12,003 bases of DNA from Pedobacter sp. UBA5917 (GCF_002432345.1 NZ_DJDT01000219.1:1-12003); one strand, 5' to 3'; positions 1-7,509 are shown, counted from the stretch's first letter. The notes: a model not told the origin generated them from the sequence alone. Numbers and translations: made by a program.

Positions 1-70
1 TCCTGAATTTATTTCAGGATCCATTTTGCTAGACCCTGAAATAAATCCGATAGCTATCGGATCAGGGTGA
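1..70. repeat. Dispersed two-hairpin intergenic repeat, copy 1
   Basis: Two inverted repeats sit side by side. The first has arms TCCTGAA (1-7) and TTCAGGA (13-19). The second has outer arms CCCTGA (34-39) and TCAGGG (62-67) enclosing a perfect 18-bp palindrome at 45-62. The element ends in GGGTGAC. The same order of parts, reverse complemented, occurs at 2435-2508, and a copy of the first hairpin closes the window at 11983-12001. This is therefore a dispersed intergenic element and not a gene. Its left end may lie outside the window. It could affect transcript ends or stability, but nothing in the sequence proves a function. Confidence 0.75.
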
Positions 71-90
71 CTGATTTTATTATAAAAATC

Positions 91-131
91 GTCATCTCGA
101 CCGTAGCGGAGAGATCTATCTCGAGGCAGAT
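91..131. repeat. Short intergenic repeat-like sequence (GTCATCTCGACCG type)
   Basis: The stretch begins GTCATCTCGACCGTAGCGG and continues with GAGATCTATCTCGAG, a short imperfect inverted repeat (GAGAT at 111-115, ATCTC at 118-122). It lies between two clear hairpin repeats. It resembles the short GTCAT-started dispersed repeats common in Sphingobacteriaceae intergenic DNA. Only one copy is visible here, so its repeat status rests on general familiarity with such genomes. Confidence 0.35.
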
Positions 132-144
132 TTCCAATATATCC

Positions 145-230
145 GTGGTCTGTGTCCCCACAGACCACTTTGAGGTTATTTATTTCAGAAATGCTTAATT
201 TTATAAATGGTCTGTGGGGACACACACCAT
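145..230. repeat. Pair of inverted hairpins (GGTCTGTG type)
   Basis: A perfect hairpin occupies 145-168: arm GTGGTCTGTG at 145-154, loop TCCC, arm CACAGACCAC at 159-168. A second hairpin lies at 207-230: arm ATGGTCTGTG at 207-216, loop GGGA, arm CACACACCAT at 221-230, with one mismatch in the stem. The second copy is nearly the reverse complement of the first (21 of 24 positions). Each can therefore fold alone, or the two can pair across the 38-bp spacer as one long stem. No open reading frame with a credible product covers the pair. Confidence 0.7.
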
Positions 231-298
231 GGAGCAGAGCAGAAGACCTTTTTTGTCGCAGTTTGTTTTTGCCACGAAGATTTGAAAAAAAACATTTT

Positions 299-398
299 GT
301 CATTCTGAACGCAGCGAAGAACCCGAAGGCTCTGCGAAGCAAATCTTTTTAGGCCAGTGCAACGGAACACAGAGATTCTTCGTTACACTCAGAATGAC
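299..398 (-). terminator. Long inverted repeat with T-tract, probable end of the nitrate operon
   Basis: Arms GTCATTCTGA (299-308) and TCAGAATGAC (389-398) bound a roughly 100-bp REP-like element with further internal complementarity (GCGAAGAA near 314-321 against TTCTTCG near 376-382). Read on the minus strand it begins about 13 bases after the stop codon of the rubredoxin gene. Six bases (293-298) separate its end from a run of eight T (plus-strand A at 285-292). That arrangement suits a transcription terminator or 3'-end stabiliser for the seven-gene operon. The element is probably a dispersed repeat that happens to serve this role. Confidence 0.5.
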
Positions 399-411
399 TT
401 GATATTTTGGA

Positions 412-1893
412 CTACAAAACCAGTAATACCGCTTGATCAATTTTGTTAAAACCCTCTTTTCCACTGTCGCAGAGGGCACAGCAATAAGTTTCGGGTAAAT
501 CATTAAATGCGGTTCCCGGTTCGATCTTGTTTTCTATTTCGCCGATCTGTTCGTTATAAACTGTTAAACAATTGTTGCATTGGTATAAAAATATACTCTC
601 TTTTTTTTTGCTTTCGTCGCTATGGGAATTTTGCTTTTGACCGTTATTTTTAACTGCATTTAATCGGTGTTTGTAAAACCTGAATATCGAACGCCTTAAT
701 TGTTCGGGTAATATAAAACTGGGGTTACCGCTGCTGAAAACTTCTCCGGTACGTTCGTTAGGATTAAAATCCTTCGCACATAAAATATCATAAACCGGGA
801 ATAATTTTAAACCCAACAAATTAATCAAATGACGTTTTTGGATCAGGATACTACTAAAAACCTCACTTTTTTTTCGAGTTTTAATGCCAAAACAGATGCC
901 GAAAGTACGCGTATCATCAATGCTCAAATGTTTTACCAGAAAATTTTTTAAAGCCAGGCCTTCGCTGCAGTTATCCTCCACCTGAAAATTAAGTTCGTTT
1001 GCGGCGTGCCGCATATTGACCTCAAATTCTTCGAGCAGGGCATTCCAAAGGTGTTTGTCTTTTTCTTCGATCCCTTTAACAATAATGGTTTTCCATGAGG
1101 TGCAGCACAGCTGACCAAGCTTAGTGGATAGGCAAAGCTGGCAGAGTTTTTTTAAAAATACAATGCTGAACAGTTCATCGCGCCGGTAAATGCCCAGCCA
1201 GTATTTGTTTTGGTACCGGTTTAAACCTTCATAATAAGGTAAATTAAAAGCAGCTAAAGAAACCGGGCTTTCTGCTGGTTTTAAAATGAAATTTTCATGG
1301 TCTAATTGGTTAAAAAGCGTTTCGCCACTGGCCTGTTTGTTATCAATAAACTGATCCGGATTATTTTTGATAATGCCTTCCAAAACCTTGGTAACCTTGG
1401 CGATATGATTGGTGTAACAAAGTAGGTTCCATTCGTAAATCACATTGGTTTTCGGAAAACGGATAATCAAATGCCAGTAGTGTTCCGATTGCGAGGAAGC
1501 GATCCAGTTAATGTTACCCGTAAGCATAGGCGTAAAACTTTGATGGCCATCACAGATATTCACTTTAACGGTCGGTTTAAAGTCTATTTCACCCAAAATA
1601 TCTTTATAAACCCCTTCCGTAAGCCATGTTTTCTGGATGAAAATTTCTTCAGCAGGATAAGAGCTGATGATATTAGGATAATGATTGGTATCTATTTCGT
1701 AATCAATACCGAGTTTGTCAAGTTCGACCGTAAATTGAACAATGTTATAATTTGTGGTATCAATCAATAACTGCTGCCGTAGACCGAAGCGCACATATTG
1801 TATCTGCGCTTTCGTTGCAGCAACCAGAATATTGTACAGGTTGCCAGGCGATATAATGCCTCCGGAAAAGTTAATGGTGATGGTTTGATACAT
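412..1893 (-). CDS. Siroheme-reductase-like protein with C-terminal rubredoxin domain
   Basis: A 493-residue protein with two recognisable parts. The C-terminus (about 435-483) is a rubredoxin: the Fe(Cys)4 ligands are C439, C442, C472 and C475, with the family's PGT-F-DLP stretch between the pairs. The N-terminal part resembles the ferredoxin-like half domain of nitrite/sulfite reductases. GG-I-SP-NL at 11-19 and RQQ at 39-41 match GGEITPEKL (572-580) and GGQR (598-601) of the NirB in this window. A second half-like stretch lies near 232-300, including TSWKTIIVKGI. The four cysteines (C-x5-C, C-x3-C) that bind siroheme-[4Fe-4S] in NirB are not present as a set, so it is unlikely to be a siroheme enzyme itself. 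A charged linker (about 410-433) joins the parts. It is last in the operon, 3 bp after the preceding stop, and so probably translationally coupled. I infer an electron-transfer or accessory role in nitrate or nitrite reduction. The exact function is unknown. Confidence 0.82.
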   Translation of the reverse strand: MYQTITINFSGGIISPGNLYNILVAATKAQIQYVRFGLRQQLLIDTTNYNIVQFTVELDKLGIDYEIDTNHYPNIISSYPAEEIFIQKTWLTEGVYKDILGEIDFKPTVKVNICDGHQSFTPMLTGNINWIASSQSEHYWHLIIRFPKTNVIYEWNLLCYTNHIAKVTKVLEGIIKNNPDQFIDNKQASGETLFNQLDHENFILKPAESPVSLAAFNLPYYEGLNRYQNKYWLGIYRRDELFSIVFLKKLCQLCLSTKLGQLCCTSWKTIIVKGIEEKDKHLWNALLEEFEVNMRHAANELNFQVEDNCSEGLALKNFLVKHLSIDDTRTFGICFGIKTRKKSEVFSSILIQKRHLINLLGLKLFPVYDILCAKDFNPNERTGEVFSSGNPSFILPEQLRRSIFRFYKHRLNAVKNNGQKQNSHSDESKKKESIFLYQCNNCLTVYNEQIGEIENKIEPGTAFNDLPETYCCALCDSGKEGFNKIDQAVLLVL

Positions 1894-1896
1894 GTT

Positions 1897-2400
1897 TTAA
1901 CTGCTTAAGAGTCCAAATTCTGCTACTGCCTTGGGAAAATTCTTATTTTCGTGTCCGGACCTGCATAATTTTATAAGCGCAAACCTTTGAATGTTGGTAA
2001 GGCTGCACCATTGTTGTATAGAAATCTGTATGGCCATTTCAGCTGATTTTTCGGTTAACATGTTTGGGATGCGGTGTAAGTTGCTCCAATCAGGCAGGGG
2101 ATCTATAGCCATCGTTGTGGCCTGGTTTCCGGTGTATTTAGCGATCAGCCCGATCAGGAACTGGTGATAAAGATCTGTTTCCTCCTGATTAGAAACTGGT
2201 AGTAAGGCCAGTTTTATCCGTTCAGACGGATGAAATTTGCTCCACTCGGCCAGTTTTAGCTTAATTCCGGCTGCGTCCATCTTAAAACGGACAATCATCG
2301 GAATACAACGTACATTTTCTTCGATAAAATCTTCTTCAAACTTAAAATATTCAATCCCTTTAAGATTTTTAAATTCAGAAGGACTCATTTTTACTTTCAT
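1897..2400 (-). CDS. Nitrate reductase-associated protein (Nitr_red_assoc family)
   Basis: A 167-residue soluble protein with no signal peptide or membrane segment. Family features visible are the N-terminal FKFEEDFIEENVRCIPM stretch, RFKMD-GIKLKL-WSKF, the mid-protein DPLPDW, and the strongly conserved C-terminal block QRFALIKLCRSGHENKNF followed by EFGL. This matches the family known mainly from cyanobacteria, where its genes sit near nitrate reductase and molybdopterin genes. Cyanobacterial NarM, needed for nitrate reductase activity, may be the equivalent, but I leave the symbol blank because I cannot align it. It follows the nitrate reductase gene and lies 3 bp before the rubredoxin gene. 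A chaperone or maturation role for the Mo enzyme is inference. M1 follows an AAAGAGACA purine-rich stretch; M5 is an alternative start. Confidence 0.85.
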   Translation of the reverse strand: MKVKMSPSEFKNLKGIEYFKFEEDFIEENVRCIPMIVRFKMDAAGIKLKLAEWSKFHPSERIKLALLPVSNQEETDLYHQFLIGLIAKYTGNQATTMAIDPLPDWSNLHRIPNMLTEKSAEMAIQISIQQWCSLTNIQRFALIKLCRSGHENKNFPKAVAEFGLLSS

Positions 2401-2434
2401 TGTCTCTTTATTTAGTGTTTTCTATTAACTCGGT

Positions 2435-2508
2435 CGTCACCCTGTCCCGAATCTTCGGGATCAGGGTCTTTCATGCTAAAGAGATGCTGAAATAAATTCA
2501 GCATGACG
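2435..2508. repeat. Dispersed two-hairpin intergenic repeat, copy 2 (inverted)
   Basis: Bounded by CGTCA (2435-2439) and TGACG (2504-2508). It contains one hairpin with outer arms CCCTG/CAGGG and inner arms TCCCGA (2445-2450) and TCGGGA (2455-2460), then a second with arms ATGCTGAA (2484-2491) and TTCAGCAT (2497-2504). Reverse complemented, it aligns part by part with the repeat at 1-70. It lies between the nitrate reductase stop and the associated-protein start. It could therefore form mRNA hairpins that lower or stabilise expression of the last two genes. No T-tract follows, so full termination is not indicated. Confidence 0.75.
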
Positions 2509-2521
2509 AATCAAGGGGGCG

Positions 2522-5500
2522 CTAGGTTAAGACAGGTTTTTGCTCTGTTTTTGGCACATTCACAAAACTGTCCAATATGGCTTTCACTTCCGGTCGGCAA
2601 CTTCCACAGCCCATTCCGGCGCCGGTAAGCTGGCAAAGTTGAAGGTGATCTTTACAGCCCTCTTTTATTTTATTGATCAGGTTACCTTCGCCAACGTTGT
2701 TACAGCTGCATACTGTTTTGCCGATAATCGGTTCGGCTGTTTTGCCGCTCCTTAACAGTTGAAGCCGTTTTTCGCTTAGTTCCATTTTATTTTCAATCAG
2801 GTTACGGAATTCTAAAAACTCGCTTTTATCACCGATCAATATGGCACCCACGAGTTTATCGTTGTGTACGATGCATTTTTTATAGTAGCGTTTTGCTTTA
2901 TCGATAAAAACTATCTCCTCGTAGATAGGGTCGTTGTTTGGGATTTCGGCCAATCCTAAAGAGCAAAGTTCTAAACTGTGCATTTTAAGTATATTCATCA
3001 ACAAACTGCCCTGATAAAACCTGGCAATATCGCCACAAAGGAAACGTGCAACAATTTCAGCCTGTTGTTCTGCAGCCGCAGTAATGCCGTACATCTGGCC
3101 TTTAAACTCGGCGATTTCACCAATGGCATAAATGTCTTTTTCGTTCGTGCGAAGGTATTCATCCACCACAACACCTCTTTTGCACTCAATGCCAGCGGTT
3201 TTGATCATTTCGGTATTGGGCACCGTACCAATGGCAATCACCAGCGATTCGCAATCGAGTAATAAACCGCTTTTTAAGCGGATACCCGAAATGCTTTTTT
3301 CGCCGATTACGCGGTCTACCTCGTCATTATAGAAAATCTCGATGCCTTTGCTGATCAATTCTTCGTGCAACAGCTGGCTGCCTAAAGCATCGAGCTGACG
3401 CCCCATTAATCTTGATATCCTTTGAATGATGGCTACTTTTGATCCGGTTTCGGCCAGTGAGGTGGCCAGTTCGATCCCCAATAAACCACCGCCAACAATC
3501 ACCACTTTTCCGTTGGTGTTATCTACATGTTTTCTGAAATCATCGGCATCGTTTCGGCTTCGCATGGTAAATATGCCTGGTATTTTGGGCAGGTCTTTAA
3601 GCACAAAAGCCCTGCTTCCTGTAGCCAGGAGGAGAACATCGTAAGCATGTGCTTTTCCATTATCATCGCTAACGGTTTTATTTTCTTTGTCGATTTTGTC
3701 AATGCCCAGCCCGCGATGAAGCTTTATGCGGTAATCAATTTCCTCACTATCGCTCATTTTAATGAGATTGTGCCAGGGTAGTGTGCCGATAATGTAATCG
3801 GGCAAGAGTACGCGGTTGTAAAAAGGAAAATTCTCTTTGCTGAAAATTTCGATATCATCTTCGGTATTCAGGGCCCGGTAACTTTTTACAAAACCGCAGG
3901 CACCGGCTCCTGCACCGATAACGATGATTTTCTGCCTTGCTTTTTTATACAATTTTACCTGTACGGCACTGAATTTAAAATCGGGTTCTTTGCTCTGTGC
4001 ATCAACAAGGTTATTGGTGAGGTTATTTACGCGGTTTAAATCACTTTTTAGAATCAAACCCCAATGCATGGGCATAAAAACCACGCCGGCTTTAATGTCC
4101 TCCGAAAATTTGGCTTTTACGCGTACATTTCCGCGTAAACTGGAAACTTCGATGATGTCGTTGTCTTTAATGTTTCTCATTCCGGCATCAATTGGGTTGA
4201 TTTCTAAAAAAGATTCGCTGATGTGCTGATTCAGTTTGTTTACTTTACCCGTTTTACTCCTGGTGTGCCATTGGTCTCTTACGCGTCCGGTGGTTAAAAT
4301 TAATGGATGCGCTGGTGTTAAGGCTTCCGATTGATTTTGATCATCAAAAGATAGGATATTGGCTTTTTTATCAGGTGTATAAAACTGATGATCGGTAAAT
4401 AGCCTGGCAGTTCCATAAGCTTTTTCCTGTTTAGGGTAGGGCCATTGGACGGCTCTTTTTTCTTTTAAAATCTGATAATTAAGTCCGCTGATATCGATAT
4501 TGGTTCCTTCGGTAAGGGCTGCATGCTCATCGTATATTTCGCCTGCATTTTTAAAACCGAAACCATCGAAACCCATTTTTTTTGCGAAACGGCAGATGAT
4601 TTCAGCATCCGGCAAAGCCTCTCCGGGTGCTTCGGTTATTTTACTGAGGTAAGAGATGTAACGTCCGGCATTGGTCATGGTACCTTCTTTCTCAGCCCAG
4701 GCCGCAGCAGGCAGTACTACATCTGCATATTTTAAGGTTTCTATTTTGTTGCTGATATCCTGTACCACTACGAATTTTGCCTTTTTTAAACCTTCTTCGG
4801 CCATGCGTACATCAGGCAGACTAATTAGCGGATTGGTACATAAAATCCATATCGCTTTTAGCTTGCCACTGTTCAGTTCGTCGAACATTTTGGTTGCGGT
4901 TAAACCCGGTTTTGGTTGAATGGTGCCTAGTGGGATATTCCAAAACTTTTCGACCTCATTGCGATGGCTTTCGTTGGTTAATAGACGGTGCGCAGGTAAT
5001 AAATTACTTAAACCACCAACTTCGCGTCCACCCATGGCATTGGGTTGCCCCGTGAGCGAAAAAGGGCCACTACCGGGTTTACCGATGTGGCCTGTAATCA
5101 GATTAAGGTTAATTAACGAAAGGTTTTTGTTGGTGCCCACCACACTTTGGTTAAGGCCCATTGTCCACATGCTGATAAAACCTTTGGCATTGCCGATGTA
5201 GGAAGCGGCCAAACGGATATCGCTTTCATTAATCCCGCAAATTGCTGCAGCATCAACCAAAGTAGTTTCAAAAACAGTTGTACGGTATTTTTCATAACCA
5301 TTGGTGCTGTTGTTAATAAAACCGGCATCAATTTTTCCATCCTCGATCAAACACCTGCCAATGGCATGGTGAAGCGTAATATCGGTGCCCGGATTAAGCT
5401 GTAAATGCACATTGGCGAGCGAGCAGGTCTGTGTTTTCCGCGGATCGCTCACAATGATCTTTAAATCCGGATTTTTCTGCTTTGCGGCCTCCACACGGCG

Positions 5501-6067
5501 CCATAAAATAGGATGGCACCAGGCCGGATTTGCGCCTGCCACAAAAATGCAATCGGTTAGTTCGATATCATCGTAACTAATGGGTACGGTATCCTCGCCA
5601 AGACTCATTTTATAACCAACAACCGCACTGCTCATACATAAGCGGCTGTTGGTGTCGATGTTATTGCTGCCGATAAACCCTTTGATTAATTTGTTTACCA
5701 CATAATACTCTTCCGTTAAACACTGTCCGCTGGCATAAAATGCAACGCTATCGGGGCCATGTTTTTTAATGAGGGCTTTAAAAACGGCTGCAGTACGTTC
5801 CAATGCGGTATCCCAGCTTACACGTTGCAAAGACATGTTTTTGTTGTAACGCATTTCGGGGTAAAGCAACCTGTCGCTTTTATCGTTTGCCGTATAATGC
5901 AGGTTCATACCCTTACTGCACAGCATACCCTTGTTAACCGGATGGTTTTTGTCGCCTTCAACCGTTATCCGTTCGTGTATATCTTTGCTCACCACAATGC
6001 CGCAGCCCACGCCGCAATAGCAGCAGGTAGTGGTATTATTGGCCGGTATGTTTTTTTCTTCTTTCAA
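2522..6067 (-). CDS. nasA: Assimilatory nitrate reductase fused to FAD/NAD(P)H reductase and BFD-type [2Fe-2S] domain
   Basis: A cytoplasmic 1181-residue single-chain enzyme reducing nitrate to nitrite with NAD(P)H. Residues 12-60 bind a [4Fe-4S] cluster (C15, C18, C22, C50). Residues about 60-580 are the molybdopterin oxidoreductase body with C144 (RLCMSSAV) as the likely Mo ligand, as in NapA/NasA. Residues about 587-705 are the dinucleotide-binding domain for bis-MGD. Residues about 712-1090 form a NirB-like pyridine-nucleotide-disulfide reductase: FAD motif IVIGAGAG (715-722), NAD(P) motif VGGGLLG (858-864), second FAD motif IYAIGE (979-984). Residues 1113-1165 are a BFD-like domain with C1120, C1122, C1154 and C1157. 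Elsewhere the catalytic and reductase parts are often two proteins. There is no ATG or GTG between the narK stop and C15, so TTG at 6065-6067 is the best start, 42 bp after narK. There is no twin-arginine signal, which fits the assimilatory type. Symbols vary (nasA/nasC for the catalytic part). Confidence 0.93.
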   Translation of the reverse strand: MKEEKNIPANNTTTCCYCGVGCGIVVSKDIHERITVEGDKNHPVNKGMLCSKGMNLHYTANDKSDRLLYPEMRYNKNMSLQRVSWDTALERTAAVFKALIKKHGPDSVAFYASGQCLTEEYYVVNKLIKGFIGSNNIDTNSRLCMSSAVVGYKMSLGEDTVPISYDDIELTDCIFVAGANPAWCHPILWRRVEAAKQKNPDLKIIVSDPRKTQTCSLANVHLQLNPGTDITLHHAIGRCLIEDGKIDAGFINNSTNGYEKYRTTVFETTLVDAAAICGINESDIRLAASYIGNAKGFISMWTMGLNQSVVGTNKNLSLINLNLITGHIGKPGSGPFSLTGQPNAMGGREVGGLSNLLPAHRLLTNESHRNEVEKFWNIPLGTIQPKPGLTATKMFDELNSGKLKAIWILCTNPLISLPDVRMAEEGLKKAKFVVVQDISNKIETLKYADVVLPAAAWAEKEGTMTNAGRYISYLSKITEAPGEALPDAEIICRFAKKMGFDGFGFKNAGEIYDEHAALTEGTNIDISGLNYQILKEKRAVQWPYPKQEKAYGTARLFTDHQFYTPDKKANILSFDDQNQSEALTPAHPLILTTGRVRDQWHTRSKTGKVNKLNQHISESFLEINPIDAGMRNIKDNDIIEVSSLRGNVRVKAKFSEDIKAGVVFMPMHWGLILKSDLNRVNNLTNNLVDAQSKEPDFKFSAVQVKLYKKARQKIIVIGAGAGACGFVKSYRALNTEDDIEIFSKENFPFYNRVLLPDYIIGTLPWHNLIKMSDSEEIDYRIKLHRGLGIDKIDKENKTVSDDNGKAHAYDVLLLATGSRAFVLKDLPKIPGIFTMRSRNDADDFRKHVDNTNGKVVIVGGGLLGIELATSLAETGSKVAIIQRISRLMGRQLDALGSQLLHEELISKGIEIFYNDEVDRVIGEKSISGIRLKSGLLLDCESLVIAIGTVPNTEMIKTAGIECKRGVVVDEYLRTNEKDIYAIGEIAEFKGQMYGITAAAEQQAEIVARFLCGDIARFYQGSLLMNILKMHSLELCSLGLAEIPNNDPIYEEIVFIDKAKRYYKKCIVHNDKLVGAILIGDKSEFLEFRNLIENKMELSEKRLQLLRSGKTAEPIIGKTVCSCNNVGEGNLINKIKEGCKDHLQLCQLTGAGMGCGSCRPEVKAILDSFVNVPKTEQKPVLT

Positions 6068-6109
6068 ATGGATCGGCTTAAATGGGTTGATTTTTTTAAT
6101 GCTGAGAGA

Positions 6110-7483
6110 TTATTTACTCGGACTAAGCGCTAATTCTTCAATATTTACTCTTTTTTGGGCCATAACAGTTCTGAAAATGAACACTGCGACACCAATTCCG
6201 AGGATAATGAAACCCAGTAGGGTAAATGCGCTGGTATAACTGATCAGGTCTTTTTGGACATTGATTCCGTTTTCAATTACGGTTTTTGTAGCGTGACCTG
6301 CTTTTGCCTTGAACATGAAAGCAATAAGCATGGCTCCGATATTTCCACCCGCACCCACAATGCCGGCAACGCTGCCCACAGCAAGTGGATTGATAAAAGG
6401 AACAAGGCTATACGTGGCACCGTTTGCCATTTTTAAACTTAAACCGAAAACGAACATCATGAAAATGGCCATGCCGATATTGCCCGATTTTGCGAAAAGT
6501 ATAATCCCGACACCCTCTAAGAGAAGTAAAAGGGCCAATAAAAGTGTTTTTCCATCAAAACCCCATGTTTTGCCTATTTTATCGGCCACTATACCGCCAA
6601 AAGGCCTGGCAAAAACATTTATCCAACCAAAAATACCGGCAACCATACCTGCTATAGCTATTGTAGCACCAAATGAATCAGTAAAAAAGATCGGGGCAAA
6701 ATTGTCGACTGTAATCTCTACGCCGAAACAGGCTGCGTAGGCGATGGTTAAAATCCAGGTACGGTAATCTTTAGCTGCAAGTAGGAAGGTGTTTTTGGTA
6801 CTTTTAACGGTTTCGTCTTTTAAATCTTTAAAGTCGCCCTGTGGGGTATCCAAAGTATAACGGTTATATAAAAAGGCACAGATTAATAACATTACACCAG
6901 GAAAAATCATGGCATAACGCCAGCTGTCTTCGGTGCTGCAAAAACCCAATGCGGTAAATCCGGATGCAATTAAAGGCATAAATAAATTAGCTGCACCACC
7001 ACCTGCATTACCAAAACCGCCTGCTGTTGCATTTGCAGTTCCTTTAATATTGGAAGCAAACATTACGGAGGTGTGGAATTGCGTAATCACGAAAGAAGCG
7101 CCGATAACACCAATGGCCAAACGGAAAAGCAAAAATGAAGTGTATGATTGGCTGGTACCGATCAATAAAACCGGAATGGCACACAATACCAACAGCCAGG
7201 TATAAATGAGTTTTGGACCGAATTTATCAATTAGCCTGCCGATTAGTAAACGGGCAATGATGGTGGCCGATACGGAAGCAATCTGGATATTGCCCACCTG
7301 ATCTTTAGTGAGGTGCAACTGCTCCCTTGCTATTTTCATTAAGGGGGCCATACCGAACCAGGCAAAAAAGCAAAAGAAAAAGGTTAACCAGGTAATATGA
7401 AAGGTTTTCATCTGGATTCCTTTGAGCGAAAATATGCTGAGTTTATCGAGTGGTTTATTTATAGTATCAGTTGTCATAACCAT
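6110..7483 (-). CDS. narK: Nitrate/nitrite transporter, NarK family (MFS)
   Basis: A 457-residue inner-membrane transporter with about twelve hydrophobic segments and a long N-terminal cytoplasmic stretch before the first one (about 31-50). Both nitrate signature motifs are present: GGFGNAGGG (155-163) and GIVGAGGNIG (374-383). Arg78 in the second membrane segment and Arg293 in FARPFGG are likely counterparts of the paired substrate-binding arginines of E. coli NarK. The length is that of a single NarK unit, not the double NarK fusions of denitrifiers. It lies between the exported protein (26 bp gap) and the nitrate reductase (42 bp), which points to nitrate uptake for assimilation. Nitrite export is possible but secondary. 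M3 is an alternative start. Confidence 0.93.
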   Translation of the reverse strand: MVMTTDTINKPLDKLSIFSLKGIQMKTFHITWLTFFFCFFAWFGMAPLMKIAREQLHLTKDQVGNIQIASVSATIIARLLIGRLIDKFGPKLIYTWLLVLCAIPVLLIGTSQSYTSFLLFRLAIGVIGASFVITQFHTSVMFASNIKGTANATAGGFGNAGGGAANLFMPLIASGFTALGFCSTEDSWRYAMIFPGVMLLICAFLYNRYTLDTPQGDFKDLKDETVKSTKNTFLLAAKDYRTWILTIAYAACFGVEITVDNFAPIFFTDSFGATIAIAGMVAGIFGWINVFARPFGGIVADKIGKTWGFDGKTLLLALLLLLEGVGIILFAKSGNIGMAIFMMFVFGLSLKMANGATYSLVPFINPLAVGSVAGIVGAGGNIGAMLIAFMFKAKAGHATKTVIENGINVQKDLISYTSAFTLLGFIILGIGVAVFIFRTVMAQKRVNIEELALSPSK

Positions 7484-7509
7484 TAGTTTAGCGTAAATAA
7501 ATGTTTGAT

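Noticed and set aside
152..352. 66-residue plus-strand reading frame near the left end
   Set aside because: It runs straight through two hairpin repeats and the long inverted repeat, has no recognisable domain, and its composition reflects the repeats.
1..411. CRISPR array
   Set aside because: The repeats are few, of different families, palindromic and irregularly spaced, with no constant repeat-spacer unit and no cas genes.
3426..3781. Plus-strand open frames inside the reductase part of the nitrate reductase gene
   Set aside because: They are antisense to a strongly conserved FAD/NAD domain with intact motifs and show no protein features of their own.
6309..6740. 143-residue plus-strand frame opposite narK
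   Set aside because: Antisense shadow of membrane segments; its biased composition (K, P, A) follows from the complementary transporter codons.
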